Positions 6,099 through 13,510 of a stretch of 38,633 nucleotides of DNA are shown in pieces. The DNA is taken from positions 1 to 38,633 of IMG/VR virus record IMGVR_UViG_3300020162_002696. One strand, 5' to 3'. The notes below the pieces were generated by a model that saw only the letters and a list, made by a program, of their open reading frames with translations, was not told the origin of the DNA and did no database searches. This stretch comes from a virus. A program made the position numbers and the translations under genes. How positions within the stretch are numbered: the stretch's first letter is position 1; each line of letters opens with the position of its first letter.

Positions 6099-6491
6099 TT
6101 ATTTTAATAGTGCTTCGATGATTTTCTCGGCATTTTCTTGAATCGATGGATATTCGAGAGTGTTGAATTCTTTACCGTGTTTAGCAATGAATGCTTGCCA
6201 GTCAGCAAGTGCCTCTGGAGTTAAAGGATTTTGTGATGGTCGAGCTTCGCTTGCTTTGCGAATGATATCAACTAATTGATCTTCCTTATCTCGCGCAGCA
6301 GCAGTAATTTCTGCCTTATAAGGATAGACTTGCTGACGAATCGAAGTGCTTCCAGGAGCAACTTTAACAAGCCACCAACCTTCGCGCAATCCTTCGTAGG
6401 CCCAAATGTCACTATCTTGCACATATTTGCGTCCAACCTTCTTGTAGCGAATTTGATTCATCTTTTCGTAGACTCTTGTTTCTGCATTCAT
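6099..6491 (-). CDS. hypothetical phage protein, 130 residues
   Basis: Unrecognised. The protein is charged and helical, with a WAYEGLREGWWLVKVAPGST segment near residue 29 and a long probable helix over residues 58-85. It has its own early promoter, with TATAAT 5 nt before the ATG, and heads a unit including the Cys-containing gene at 5834. The plus-strand frame 6276-6497 is its shadow. Confidence 0.68.
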   Translation of the reverse strand: MNAETRVYEKMNQIRYKKVGRKYVQDSDIWAYEGLREGWWLVKVAPGSTSIRQQVYPYKAEITAAARDKEDQLVDIIRKASEARPSQNPLTPEALADWQAFIAKHGKEFNTLEYPSIQENAEKIIEALLK

Positions 6492-6496
6492 ACCTA

Positions 6497-6514
6497 ATTA
6501 TATCTTAGTTCCTT
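6497..6514 (-). promoter_or_regulatory. early promoter, AAGGAACT type
   Basis: AAGGAACT (6507-6514), a 4-nt spacer AAGA, TATAAT (6497-6502), then 5 nt to the ATG at 6491. It lies inside the 3' end of the upstream gene. Confidence 0.7.
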
Positions 6515-6689
6515 TACGTTTTTCGAGTTTTAAATCTTCTTCAAACGCTGCAAACTTATTAGGCGTTTCAATAATATATGCTAGCTTATTGGTGCTTGTT
6601 AACCTGTCGTAAATCATAGTAACATCAGAAATAACTATACCTGAACCATACACGCCATGAATAATACTATCTCCTTGTTTAAATTTCAT
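6498..6689 (-). CDS. small SH3/KOW-like protein
   Basis: The 63-residue product begins KFKQGDSIIHGVYGSGIV, reminiscent of CarD- or KOW-type barrels where a GxG turn follows a hydrophobic strand. That resemblance is weak and rests on a few residues. Its stop region overlaps the promoter of the next gene. Function unknown. Confidence 0.6.
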   Translation of the reverse strand: MKFKQGDSIIHGVYGSGIVISDVTMIYDRLTSTNKLAYIIETPNKFAAFEEDLKLEKRKGTKI

Positions 6690-6691
6690 AT

Positions 6692-6931
6692 TTAACGACC
6701 CTTTTTACTAAACATACTCAAAATTACATAACCGATGGCCGCAACAAACAACGCGGATAAAATCAAAGCAGGTGCAATCCATAACGGAGATAAAACCCAC
6801 CACCACGACCATGTAATATAACCTGTCAATTTAAGCCCAATAAAGAGGACTGCTAATAGACTTGTAAACCCAACACCACTGGATGATGCATGGTTGGTCA
6901 TATTTCTGTTTTTATTAATTTTTAAACTCAT
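6692..6931 (-). CDS. two-helix membrane protein, Fragile-X-F-like
   Basis: The product has up to 79 residues with two hydrophobic segments: about residues 22-40 (FTSLLAVLFIGLKLTGYI) and 50-72, joined by a Trp-rich loop (WSWWWVLSPLW). The KLTGxIxWSWWWVLxPLW pattern is typical of small phage proteins annotated as transmembrane Fragile-X-F proteins, of unknown role. The start may be the ATG at 6931 or the internal Met at 6901. Confidence 0.68.
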   Translation of the reverse strand: MSLKINKNRNMTNHASSSGVGFTSLLAVLFIGLKLTGYITWSWWWVLSPLWIAPALILSALFVAAIGYVILSMFSKKGR

Positions 6932-6947
6932 ATCTTTTTATATAATT

Positions 6948-6965
6948 ATTATATCAGTGTTTCTT
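6948..6965 (-). promoter_or_regulatory. early promoter variant
   Basis: AAGAAACA (6958-6965, 6 of 8 matching AAGGAACT), 4-nt spacer CTGA, TATAAT (6948-6953). The ATG at 6931 is 16 nt away, so this unit alone would have a short AT-rich leader. Confidence 0.45.
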
Positions 6966-7651
6966 TAAGCTTTTCGATGCTCTTTTATTTCTTCAATCGC
7001 CAAAATTGTAGAGTAACATTCAGCAAAGTCAACCCAGTGACTCGCATGAAAGTGTCCATGATACGATTTAGATGGCTGGCAGAGTTTAATCAATTCGCTA
7101 TGCTCAATACGCTCTTTATAGCATAAATCCCAGAGTGTTGGATCTTTTTCACACCAGTTGCTAATATTTACTTTGTCGAAGGGACCAATCCAACTTGGCG
7201 CAGAATGCGTAATAAGAACGTCGCATTTTTCAACCAACTCTGGTTTTAACACGAATAATTCATCACTCCAGTAGCTTAAGCCTTCCTTACGCCAGGTTCG
7301 ATCAATACTTACTGCACCACCAACAAACAAAAACTTTTCGTCGTTGATGGTTTCCGTATGATAATCGGGAAGTAATTTAAAGTGGCTAAGGTCAATTTGA
7401 TATTCTCCACTAAAATAGATTGGGTCATCATGATTACCTCGAATCGACATAAACACAATATTTCGTTCACTGAAAAATTCATTCATACGAACGCACCCCT
7501 CACGTTCACCATCAGGTGAATAGTGAAATCCCATACCAAGATCGCCAACACAGATAAGTGTGCAGTCTTTGAGGTCGAGATCGCTTACCTTTTTCATCAG
7601 GCGATTAAATGCTCCGTGAATGTCTCCGATAATGTAGATTGGGTTGCTCAT
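6965..7651 (-). CDS. calcineurin-like metallophosphoesterase
   Basis: The 228-residue protein carries the full two-metal motif series in order: GDIHG (about residue 9), GDLGMG (36), GNHDD (72), THSAP (147) and HGHFH (199). These residues ligate Mn or Fe and catalyse hydrolysis of phosphomono- or diesters; the substrate (protein phosphate, nucleotide or RNA end) is not evident. Length is normal for a single-domain family member. Its start overlaps the stop of the upstream small gene as ATGA, implying coupled translation. Confidence 0.85.
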   Translation of the reverse strand: MSNPIYIIGDIHGAFNRLMKKVSDLDLKDCTLICVGDLGMGFHYSPDGEREGCVRMNEFFSERNIVFMSIRGNHDDPIYFSGEYQIDLSHFKLLPDYHTETINDEKFLFVGGAVSIDRTWRKEGLSYWSDELFVLKPELVEKCDVLITHSAPSWIGPFDKVNISNWCEKDPTLWDLCYKERIEHSELIKLCQPSKSYHGHFHASHWVDFAECYSTILAIEEIKEHRKA

Positions 7652-7839
7652 GATATGATGTATTTTTGTTCTTTTAAATAGTGGATGATGTCATCCTGTT
7701 GTGATTTTGTATAGCTCCTTTTCAGCTTTCTTCTGGCATTTATTGTAGAATAATTCCTGTATGCTTCACCGAAACTGCAATGAAAAACAAAGCCGTGTTT
7801 AGGGAAAAACACATTATTACCTTCTACATAGTAGCGCAT
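7648..7839 (-). CDS. small hypothetical protein
   Basis: The 63-residue product is basic and aromatic (MRYYVEGNNVFFPKHGF at the start). The start overlaps the upstream stop by one base (TAATG) and its own stop overlaps the phosphoesterase start (ATGA), so it sits firmly in the operon. Function not recognised. Confidence 0.6.
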   Translation of the reverse strand: MRYYVEGNNVFFPKHGFVFHCSFGEAYRNYSTINARRKLKRSYTKSQQDDIIHYLKEQKYIIS

Positions 7840-8558
7840 TACATATTATAGTATTGTTCCTTCGCTACAGAAAACCCAAGTCGCTTTGCTTCTTTCGGGG
7901 ATAGTGTTGCCCACCAGCTACCTTTATTAACTGGAGATCCTTCTTTACCAGTATTCTGACATGTCTTTGAACTGAGATATTCTGCAAAGCGAATCATACC
8001 TTCTACATTTTCATCTCCGCCATCAACATAGAATCGCAGAGTACCAAACTTTTCTTTGTATTGGGAGATCTTAACATCTGGCGGTCTTTGAGTGGTATAA
8101 AGTCCTTGTTTGTAAAAGAAGCTAGTAATTCTGGATGTAAAGATACGAACCTTCTTGGAAAACTTTTTATCGATTTCTTCCTGTTGTTTTGATGTCGGCG
8201 AAGCAAATTTTCGAATGATAAATGTACCTTTATACGGGTCAAATTGTCGATTAATTTTAGCTGCGATATATGTCCATACTTTTTGCAGAAAACGCATGGT
8301 TTTCTTATTCGGATTAGGAATCGAACGAAAAGTATTTTTGGTATAGTTTACAATTGCTCCACATAGATTGTCTATAAGAGGCTCCCAACCTTTAGGGCAA
8401 TCATTCCAGCATCTTTGAAACTGCGGCAGCAGTTCTCCATCTTCTCCTTTATAGAAAAGATCGGGATACTTCTTAAATAGGTGTTGCTCAAAGTCAAAAT
8501 CTTCTTTGACTTCTGCTTCGATTTTTTCTTTTAGTTCTTTTACAGTTTTAGATTTCAT
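7839..8558 (-). CDS. conserved phage protein with KEKFGTLRFY motif
   Basis: The product has 239 residues from the ATG at 8558. I prefer this start to 8573 because it gives the TAATATG junction with the upstream gene. The C-terminal part has KISQYKEKFGTLRFYVDGG followed by AEYLSSKTCQNTGKEG, a signature I know from many tailed-phage proteins of unknown function, where paired Cys residues often form a zinc knuckle; only one Cys remains here. The middle is basic (KKVRIFTSRI). Shadow frames at 8003-8242 and 8155-8346 are discounted. Confidence 0.7.
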   Translation of the reverse strand: MKSKTVKELKEKIEAEVKEDFDFEQHLFKKYPDLFYKGEDGELLPQFQRCWNDCPKGWEPLIDNLCGAIVNYTKNTFRSIPNPNKKTMRFLQKVWTYIAAKINRQFDPYKGTFIIRKFASPTSKQQEEIDKKFSKKVRIFTSRITSFFYKQGLYTTQRPPDVKISQYKEKFGTLRFYVDGGDENVEGMIRFAEYLSSKTCQNTGKEGSPVNKGSWWATLSPKEAKRLGFSVAKEQYYNM

Positions 8559-8559
8559 A

Positions 8560-8760
8560 TTATTTTTCGTCAAGCGCGTTTATAAATTTGCATCCTAATA
8601 ATATAAGGTATGCGAGCGATAGCATAAAAGTGCTGATACTAATTAGTATAAAAGCGTTTTGGTTTAGTTTCTGTGTTGCCAATATCCACCAACCATTAGA
8701 TACGATTGCGGCCCATCCTGTGTATAGTATAAACCATGCTAATTTTGTTTCTTGTTTCAT
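8560..8760 (-). CDS. small two-helix membrane protein
   Basis: The start at 8760 gives 66 residues (MKQETKLAW) and the TAATATG junction with the upstream stop; a longer frame from 8778 would overlap that gene. Hydrophobic segments span about residues 8-24 and 34-56. Function unknown; it resembles the general layout of phage inner-membrane accessory proteins. Confidence 0.62.
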   Translation of the reverse strand: MKQETKLAWFILYTGWAAIVSNGWWILATQKLNQNAFILISISTFMLSLAYLILLGCKFINALDEK

Positions 8761-8761
8761 A

Positions 8762-9067
8762 TTATTGTTCTTTTTCAAATAAAGCTTTTAATCTCTCATA
8801 TTCAGAACGATCTCGGGTCATTTGTCGCTCTAAGCTTTCTTTTTCGCGCCTTGATCTGTTTTCATATTCAAGATCAGTTTCAAAGCGTTTACCACGAAGC
8901 TTGAGACGATACCCGCCTTCATAACAAGGATCTTCGTAGATTTGCAAATCAGTCCAACCTTTTGAATATTTTTCTTGTAGCGATTGAAGATATTCAATCG
9001 CTCCTTCAATACTCATCTCGTCTAACTCAAGATCAGTAGCATCTCTTGTGTGAATTAATTTTTGCAT
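8762..9067 (-). CDS. coiled-coil hypothetical protein
   Basis: The 101-residue product has a short N-terminal domain with SIEGAIEYLQSLQEKYSKGW, a central strand pair around YEGGYRLKLRGKRF, and a highly charged C-terminal helix from about residue 70 with heptad-like spacing (RREKESLERQMTRDRSEYER). It overlaps the upstream 46-residue gene by 13 nt. Function unknown. Confidence 0.66.
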   Translation of the reverse strand: MQKLIHTRDATDLELDEMSIEGAIEYLQSLQEKYSKGWTDLQIYEDPCYEGGYRLKLRGKRFETDLEYENRSRREKESLERQMTRDRSEYERLKALFEKEQ

Positions 9068-9195
9068 AACATTTCTTTAAAAATAAAGTATATTGGCATT
9101 CCAATTATAATCAACATTAAAATTAACAATTCTGGATTTCTTTTGTGGAATTGCCATTCCCATTTTAATTCGTATTTAAAGTCTTCCCATTTCAT
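9055..9195 (-). CDS. 46-residue membrane protein
   Basis: The ATG at 9195 overlaps the TGA of the upstream gene (ATGA), so I start here (MKWEDFKYELKWEW), not at 9288, which would overlap that gene by about 100 nt in another frame. One hydrophobic segment (about residues 23-41, PELLILMLIIIGMPIYFIF) follows a charged N-terminus, suggesting a single-pass inner-membrane peptide. Role unknown. Confidence 0.6.
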   Translation of the reverse strand: MKWEDFKYELKWEWQFHKRNPELLILMLIIIGMPIYFIFKEMLCKN

Positions 9196-9485
9196 GCTTC
9201 TTCTTCCCATCTTCCAAGTGTCCGCAAGAAGGCTTCTGCGCGTTGGGCTGCGGTTGCACGAATCATTACTCTCCAACTGCACCCGCATACATTTTGCAAT
9301 TGGTTATGCCATTCAATTTCTGATGTTGGGGAAAGAATCTTCTCTGCGTCGTGCATCGCATTGAGGTCATTGAGGTAGTCTGGTGTAATAATTGCTTTCA
9401 CGCCGTTTGGATAATGCCATGAGTCGTCCACGAAGACCCCCCGACACGCCACCGCTATGGCTATTCTTTGTTGTTCTGGTGTCAT
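9192..9485 (-). CDS. hypothetical phage protein, 97 residues
   Basis: The sequence IAIAVACRGVFVDDSWHYPNG, a DYLNDLNAMHDAE helix and a C-terminal RAEAFLRTLGRWEE suggest one of the small phage families in which aromatic and acidic residues alternate and the tail contains AxQRAEAFLRTLG. I have seen that tail in several phage proteins of unknown function. GC content here is higher than in neighbouring genes. Confidence 0.68.
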   Translation of the reverse strand: MTPEQQRIAIAVACRGVFVDDSWHYPNGVKAIITPDYLNDLNAMHDAEKILSPTSEIEWHNQLQNVCGCSWRVMIRATAAQRAEAFLRTLGRWEEEA

Positions 9486-9820
9486 AATTTATTTAAATTT
9501 TTATCAAATAATCCAAGCATCCAATTCAATCTAAACTGACAATTAAAACGATCACCAATATAGGACAAATTAGTAAGAACATTTTCTTCGCTCTTGTAGC
9601 CGTAGGTATCCAATGGACTTCTGTAATCTCCTCCAAAATAATCAGTAGCGGCAAGCCATCTAGATTGTGCAGCAATCACTCCAGCATAAGGATGAATAAT
9701 CTCTTTTGCTTTTTCTAAAGTTTTATCTTGACTATAAAAATTAGAAAACACATGCTTAGTCAAAAGCTTACAACGCGCTTCTGATTTCTTTTCGAGACGA
9801 TTTTTAGTGCTATTCTTCAT
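9482..9820 (-). CDS. hypothetical protein, 112 residues
   Basis: Basic N-terminus (MKNSTKNRLEKKSEARCK), then mostly helical with aromatic residues and a C-terminal FNCQFRLNWMLGLFDKNL. It overlaps genes on both sides by 4 nt. Not recognised. Confidence 0.62.
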   Translation of the reverse strand: MKNSTKNRLEKKSEARCKLLTKHVFSNFYSQDKTLEKAKEIIHPYAGVIAAQSRWLAATDYFGGDYRSPLDTYGYKSEENVLTNLSYIGDRFNCQFRLNWMLGLFDKNLNKL

Positions 9821-10200
9821 GGATACATTTTACTGTGTTTGTCGGCATTGTCAAGAAACTCTTTGGTCTTTTTGTTTCGAAACGCAACCATCTCTTTAAA
9901 TTTTTGTAGTTGTTCTGCGGGTGGTTGTAGTTCTTCCCATGACGGAGGAAGTGCTTCGGCTAATGAATATGCAGCTTCTCTCCAGCCATCACGTTCGCGT
10001 TCCAGTTTCTCATTCTCCGCAGCAAGTTTAAAATACTCATCGTTAGCTGTTTTGTGCGAAATATCCATAATGCTAATGTGCTTTTTTAGGATATCCCGCT
10101 CGCGTTCCAGTTTGCGGGCGAAGTCTGCTTCAACGACCCGATCTGGATCGCACATTGCGTCGAAATATTCCATTGCGTCTGTCTCGGGTGTGTCAGTCAT
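9817..10200 (-). CDS. TDTPETD-family coiled-coil protein, copy 1
   Basis: I start at 10200 (MTDTPETDAMEYF), giving 127 residues. This matches the N-terminus of the neighbouring paralogue (MSDTPETD) better than the longer frame from 10218. After the short conserved head, RKLERERD-type helices occur twice (about residues 30-40 and 68-80), then a Pro-rich turn (ALPPSWEELQPPAEQLQ). The family is common in phages and of unknown function. It overlaps its paralogue by 8 nt. Confidence 0.66.
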   Translation of the reverse strand: MTDTPETDAMEYFDAMCDPDRVVEADFARKLERERDILKKHISIMDISHKTANDEYFKLAAENEKLERERDGWREAAYSLAEALPPSWEELQPPAEQLQKFKEMVAFRNKKTKEFLDNADKHSKMYP

Positions 10201-10393
10201 TGTATCCGATGATTCCATTTTCTTGTAGTAGTGTAGTTAATTCCCAGACCTTCTCACGAAGTTCGTTACGCTCACGTTCCAACCTCTTCGCGGTATGAAC
10301 AAACACATACTCAACCATAACGTGCCGAGCGGACGGAACGTCCCACGCCTGAAACGTTCTGACGGATTTATCTGTTTCTGGTGTGTCGCTCAT
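10193..10393 (-). CDS. TDTPETD-family coiled-coil protein, copy 2
   Basis: The 66-residue paralogue of the preceding entry: MSDTPETDKSVRTF at the N-terminus, KRLERERNELREKVWEL as the coiled coil, then a short tail. The tandem pair probably arose by local duplication followed by divergence. Function unknown. Confidence 0.64.
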   Translation of the reverse strand: MSDTPETDKSVRTFQAWDVPSARHVMVEYVFVHTAKRLERERNELREKVWELTTLLQENGIIGYND

Positions 10394-10400
10394 AATTTAT

Positions 10401-10679
10401 TTACCAATATTGTTGATCATTACGAAACTCATCATTAGAAATATGTTTAAGTTCTTTTTCGAGTTTATCGAGTTTGTCTCTTAGTATATGATTGTCAAAA
10501 GCAAATCGAGCGTTTGCTTCACGAAGGTTAGCTAGATCTGCTGGCAGACATACCATGTCTTTATGCTCTATAAGTCTATCAGCATAATCGTTTGCTTCTT
10601 GTAGTTCAATCTTTAGCTTTTCGTTTTCGGCTACAAGTTCTTCAAAACGATCAAGTATTGTTTCTGAGGTCGATTTCAT
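10401..10679 (-). CDS. coiled-coil protein, 92 residues
   Basis: Almost the whole protein is predicted coiled coil by eye: RFEELVAENEKLKIELQEAN in the first half and LRDKLDKLEKELKHI in the second, separated by a loop with CLPADLANLREAN. It belongs with the two neighbouring coiled-coil genes in style, but shares no obvious head motif. Function unknown. Confidence 0.63.
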   Translation of the reverse strand: MKSTSETILDRFEELVAENEKLKIELQEANDYADRLIEHKDMVCLPADLANLREANARFAFDNHILRDKLDKLEKELKHISNDEFRNDQQYW

Positions 10680-10682
10680 ATT

Positions 10683-10883
10683 TTAATTGCCGTCTTCTGG
10701 TCCTGTACAAAAGAGTGTATCGATTTTTGACAGATTAGCAAGGATTACTTCTTGATTCATACTAATATTTCTGGCAATGAAGATCTGATGACAAATATGC
10801 TTAAGCAATACAAGTTGCTCTTCTTGGGTATAGTTATGAATTTGCGTTAGTATTCCAGTTGGTAAGCGGGTGTGCTTTTTCAT
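10683..10883 (-). CDS. hypothetical protein, 66 residues
   Basis: A small, mostly helical protein (TQEEQLVLLKHICHQIFIAR in the middle), with a Pro-Thr-Gly turn near the start. It is first in its unit: TATAAT lies 5 nt before the ATG, with a degenerate upstream box. Function unknown. Confidence 0.62.
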   Translation of the reverse strand: MKKHTRLPTGILTQIHNYTQEEQLVLLKHICHQIFIARNISMNQEVILANLSKIDTLFCTGPEDGN

Positions 10884-10888
10884 GTCTT

Positions 10889-10906
10889 ATTATATTATAG
10901 TTTTTT
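10889..10906 (-). promoter_or_regulatory. early promoter variant
   Basis: AAAAAACT (10899-10906, 6 of 8 to AAGGAACT), 4-nt spacer, TATAAT (10889-10894), 5 nt to the ATG at 10883. Confidence 0.55.
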
Positions 10907-10912
10907 ATTTAA

Positions 10913-11104
10913 TTATTGGTAATTGCTTAACCAATGAAAATCATAATTGCGATCATTTTTAATTACAGTAAATTCTGTACACCCACCCTCAACCCAACTT
11001 AATATAGTCCTTTGAATATAATACAATGTTTCATCAAAATGCCCTTCACTGAGTTTACCATTTTCGTCTCTAAACTCAATAATAGTTGATGTGTTTAGGT
11101 CCAT
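10913..11104 (-). CDS. hypothetical protein, 63 residues
   Basis: Acidic N-terminal half (IIEFRDENGKLSEGHFDE) and a C-terminal strand-rich half (CTEFTVIKNDRNYDFHWL). It has its own early promoter with a perfect upstream box. Not recognised. Confidence 0.62.
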   Translation of the reverse strand: MDLNTSTIIEFRDENGKLSEGHFDETLYYIQRTILSWVEGGCTEFTVIKNDRNYDFHWLSNYQ

Positions 11105-11109
11105 AACTT

Positions 11110-11127
11110 ATTATATTAGAGTTCCTT
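11110..11127 (-). promoter_or_regulatory. early promoter, AAGGAACT type
   Basis: AAGGAACT (11120-11127), spacer CTAA, TATAAT (11110-11115), 5 nt to the ATG at 11104. The box coincides with the last codons (Lys-Glu-Leu-stop) of the upstream gene. Confidence 0.7.
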
Positions 11128-11391
11128 TTTGCCTTCCCAATCGAAGCTCCACATACTGAAAAATGGTAGATCACGCTCGGTATCATAAGCCTCGATCTCT
11201 TCTAGCCAAACGTATGTCGAAGAGGAATTAAGTTGAGTCCTACGCACGGTATATTCTTGTCCAATGCCAAGATACTTTTGATCGGTTATTACATTGGTAT
11301 GCCATGCGTGTTCACATGGTTGAGTAAACGTAACCTTTTGACCATCTTTCGGGAGTCCCATTCTTTCTTTATCTTTTTCAAATATACTCAT
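11116..11391 (-). CDS. hypothetical protein, 91 residues
   Basis: A beta-rich protein with a small-domain look: GQKVTFTQPCEHAWHTNV, then KYLGIGQEYTVRRTQLNSSS and a C-terminal WSFDWEGKKEL. It overlaps the start of nothing downstream but its 3' end carries the promoter of the next gene. Function unknown. Confidence 0.65.
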   Translation of the reverse strand: MSIFEKDKERMGLPKDGQKVTFTQPCEHAWHTNVITDQKYLGIGQEYTVRRTQLNSSSTYVWLEEIEAYDTERDLPFFSMWSFDWEGKKEL

Positions 11392-11783
11392 AATTTTTCT
11401 AATAGTTCGGGGGTTTCAAATATATTTCCAATAACTTCAATATCATCTTCACCCCAAATTCCCCGAATATCATTTTTATTAATCCATGTTAAAAAACACC
11501 CTTCATCAAAAATCACTTTGCCAACAAAGTTTTCATTTTCGTATTGGTCAGATGTCGCTTTTACGATATCACCTTCATAAATCTCAATACCATTCTTATC
11601 TTTTAATCCAGTGTATTGTTGAGCTACAATGCAAGTGTTTGAGAATTCAACAGGATCATCAAATGCCATCATTTCATAATCATAACTAACAAGTTTGCCT
11701 TCTCCATCAACTGCATACTTTGATGCGGGTTGAAAACGACGGGCTATTTTATTCCAGAATTTAAATTTTATTTCTCTGCTCAT
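11388..11783 (-). CDS. YopX-family protein
   Basis: The 131 residues follow the YopX pattern closely: SREIKFKFWNK at the start, QQYTGLKDKNGIEIYEGDIV in the middle (about residues 54-73), then a strand block GKVIFDEGCF and the terminal IEVIGNIFETPELL. YopX proteins are frequent in phages and prophages and adopt a beta-barrel fold; their role is unknown. Length is normal. Confidence 0.85.
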   Translation of the reverse strand: MSREIKFKFWNKIARRFQPASKYAVDGEGKLVSYDYEMMAFDDPVEFSNTCIVAQQYTGLKDKNGIEIYEGDIVKATSDQYENENFVGKVIFDEGCFLTWINKNDIRGIWGEDDIEVIGNIFETPELLEKL

Positions 11784-11788
11784 AATAT

Positions 11789-12001
11789 TTAATGAATATA
11801 AATTGCTTCACAATCAAACGGATCATCATCACGATCAGTAACTTCATGCTTACCATAATACCATTCAGTATACACATTAAGTTTAATCTTAACGTCAGCT
11901 GCATATTCCGCCTCATTGACTCCTCCTTCATAACCAGAAACAATAACCATCATTTCTGGATCATAGGCACTTAGTTTTTCAATTAGTTGTTTAACGTTCA
12001 T
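11789..12001 (-). CDS. conserved small phage protein
   Basis: I start at the ATG at 12001, which overlaps the upstream TGA (ATGA), giving 70 residues (MNVKQLIEKLSAYDPEMMV). The motif L-x-x-x-D-P-(E/D)-x-x-V-x-V-x-G-Y-E-G is widespread in small phage proteins of unknown function. A longer frame from 12046 would overlap the upstream gene. Confidence 0.68.
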   Translation of the reverse strand: MNVKQLIEKLSAYDPEMMVIVSGYEGGVNEAEYAADVKIKLNVYTEWYYGKHEVTDRDDDPFDCEAIYIH

Positions 12002-12582
12002 GACCACAAATATTGATGATATTTTACAATAGTATTCATTGCCCACAAGTCCTTTTCTTCGATTAGTTTTTCAAGACGATTTGTTTCGGCATATGCTTCT
12101 GCGTATGGCATTCCATAAACATCATCACAACTTCTCATTGTTCTATTGCCGTCTTCATTTTTAGTAAATAAATCTTTTGTGGGAGACAGTGGAATTGGAT
12201 AAGAGTTGTCGTGTGCTGCTTCAAGCTCTGAACGCTCAGTCTTAACATAGTTATAAACTGCACGAAGAAGAGCGCTTCTTGTTTTGATTGTATCAATATA
12301 TTCTTGCGACACATACCCTGCTTTAAGATCCTCGCCCCAATCAATTTCATCCTGCAAGCCTTTCTCATCTTCAACGTAATGAATAAGGCAAGTAAACAGC
12401 AGATCGGGAATGAGCGTTGTCTTATCACACCATGTATTTGGAATGGTTTTAGTCAACCACTTTTGCCGTGGATTAAACCATGCAGAAATTTGATATTTCA
12501 AATCCCACCAGAAATAACTATTAAGTAACAAAGATGGATGTTTAAAAATTCTTAGCGGATTGGTTTTATATGTATTAATCAT
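11998..12582 (-). CDS. conserved phage protein, 194 residues
   Basis: The product has FWWDLKYQISAWFNPRQKWL followed by TKTIPNTWCDKTTLI and LFTCLIHYVEDEKGL. I recognise this combination (PRQKWLTK-IP-x-x-WCDK, then C-x-x-HYVE-E) from uncharacterised proteins of several tailed phages. The C-terminal half is helical with a charged ETNRLEKLIEEKDLW. Several antisense frames overlap it and are ignored. Confidence 0.7.
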   Translation of the reverse strand: MINTYKTNPLRIFKHPSLLLNSYFWWDLKYQISAWFNPRQKWLTKTIPNTWCDKTTLIPDLLFTCLIHYVEDEKGLQDEIDWGEDLKAGYVSQEYIDTIKTRSALLRAVYNYVKTERSELEAAHDNSYPIPLSPTKDLFTKNEDGNRTMRSCDDVYGMPYAEAYAETNRLEKLIEEKDLWAMNTIVKYHQYLWS

Positions 12583-12887
12583 TAGTATTCTTCTTTGTAT
12601 AGTTCGTGTATATTATGTCTTAGCATACGATGAGATGCAAGTAAAAAATTAATTGGGTCTTGAACTCCAATATTTCCATTGGAGCATTCTTCTACGATGT
12701 ATTGAGTGACAGCTTCTTCTAGTAAAGTCAGTCTATTCGCTTCGTTTACATATCGAGTAATTTTATCTGGCAATGCTGCATACGACAAATCTTCACCAGC
12801 GATTGGCACTCGTTCATAGATATCAAACAATAGTTGCTTTGCTTCTTGATCAGTGAGTTCGGACACAAATTGAATTGTAGGTTTCAT
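12582..12887 (-). CDS. hypothetical protein, 101 residues
   Basis: Helical, acidic protein (SELTDQEAKQLLFDIYERVP, then TLLEEAVTQYIVEECSNGN). It is joined by one-base overlaps to both neighbours: TAATG with the tiny membrane gene upstream and overlap at 12582 downstream. Unrecognised. Confidence 0.64.
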   Translation of the reverse strand: MKPTIQFVSELTDQEAKQLLFDIYERVPIAGEDLSYAALPDKITRYVNEANRLTLLEEAVTQYIVEECSNGNIGVQDPINFLLASHRMLRHNIHELYKEEY

Positions 12888-12985
12888 TATTCGTCAAAGT
12901 ATCTAATTGAATTATAGGTAAACCAAATACATGCGATTAAACAAAATATAGCAAGAATAATTTCAAAGTTGTTAATGTTAATCAT
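12887..12985 (-). CDS. 32-residue membrane peptide
   Basis: A tiny frame reading MINNINNFEI-like start and one hydrophobic segment (about residues 8-23, EIILAIFCLIACIWF) then NSIRYFDE. It fits perfectly into the operon: its ATG follows the upstream TAA directly (TAAATG) and its TAA overlaps the next ATG (TAATG). That fit is the main evidence that it is a gene. Confidence 0.6.
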   Translation of the reverse strand: MININNFEIILAIFCLIACIWFTYNSIRYFDE

Positions 12986-13186
12986 TTAGCCCATACTTTC
13001 CATAGTTTCATTTCTTGTTTTTTTAATGTCAGCTAAGACGTTTTCTGCTCGTTGCTGTAAAGCCTCACGGCAATAGTTGTATGTACCATCTGGACGAGGA
13101 CCAGTTGCTACTAAACGAACGAAACTATGAAGCTTTTCATATTCAATAAGGTCGTTGATTTCCATAGGTAATAAACTGTCTTTCAT
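12986..13186 (-). CDS. hypothetical protein, 66 residues
   Basis: Short helical protein with SFVRLVATGPRPDGTYNYC followed by EALQQRAENVLADIKK; the ATGPRPDGTYNYCREA-x-x-x-AxxxL pattern recurs in small phage proteins. It leads its unit, with TATAAT 6 nt before the ATG and a perfect AAGGAACT box. Function unknown. Confidence 0.66.
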   Translation of the reverse strand: MKDSLLPMEINDLIEYEKLHSFVRLVATGPRPDGTYNYCREALQQRAENVLADIKKTRNETMESMG

Positions 13187-13192
13187 ATGATT

Positions 13193-13210
13193 ATTATACC
13201 AAAGTTCCTT
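13193..13210 (-). promoter_or_regulatory. early promoter, AAGGAACT type
   Basis: AAGGAACT (13203-13210), spacer TTGG, TATAAT (13193-13198), 6 nt to the ATG at 13186. This is one of the few early promoters lying in a genuine intergenic gap (13187-13231). Confidence 0.75.
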
Positions 13211-13231
13211 CGGAAAGTAAATAAGAAAAAG

Positions 13232-13510
13232 TCAAATATTCCATGTAGTTTCGGTCACAGAATCGCCGCATGTCTCACAGTAACCATCCTCAGTTTCGCA
13301 CTCATCATATTGAAAGCAACCAATCAAATCATCGATGCTCACCGAATTACTCTTTAATTCTTCCTTGAATTTCTCGCAGAGATAATCCACAAACTCATTG
13401 ATCTGAGACTCATTCATTGGTTCATATTCTCCGTAAACGTTTTGACCGTTTACGGTAGTACCAAACGATCTACATCCTTCGCTCTTAACAATTTTGTATT
13501 TTGTTTTCAT
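13232..13510 (-). CDS. small C-terminal Cys-rich protein
   Basis: The 92-residue protein ends with CFQYDECETEDGYCETCGD, four Cys residues that could bind a zinc ion, after an acidic helical region. The first part (KSEGCRSFGTTVNGQNVYG) is strand-rich. Its start overlaps the HAD gene by 4 nt. Unknown function. Confidence 0.65.
   Translation of the reverse strand: MKTKYKIVKSEGCRSFGTTVNGQNVYGEYEPMNESQINEFVDYLCEKFKEELKSNSVSIDDLIGCFQYDECETEDGYCETCGDSVTETTWNI

Noticed and set aside
9196-9288. N-terminal extension of the 46-residue membrane protein
   Set aside because: The extra part lies antiphase within the upstream gene and is Arg/Ser-rich noise; the ATGA junction at 9195 is preferred.
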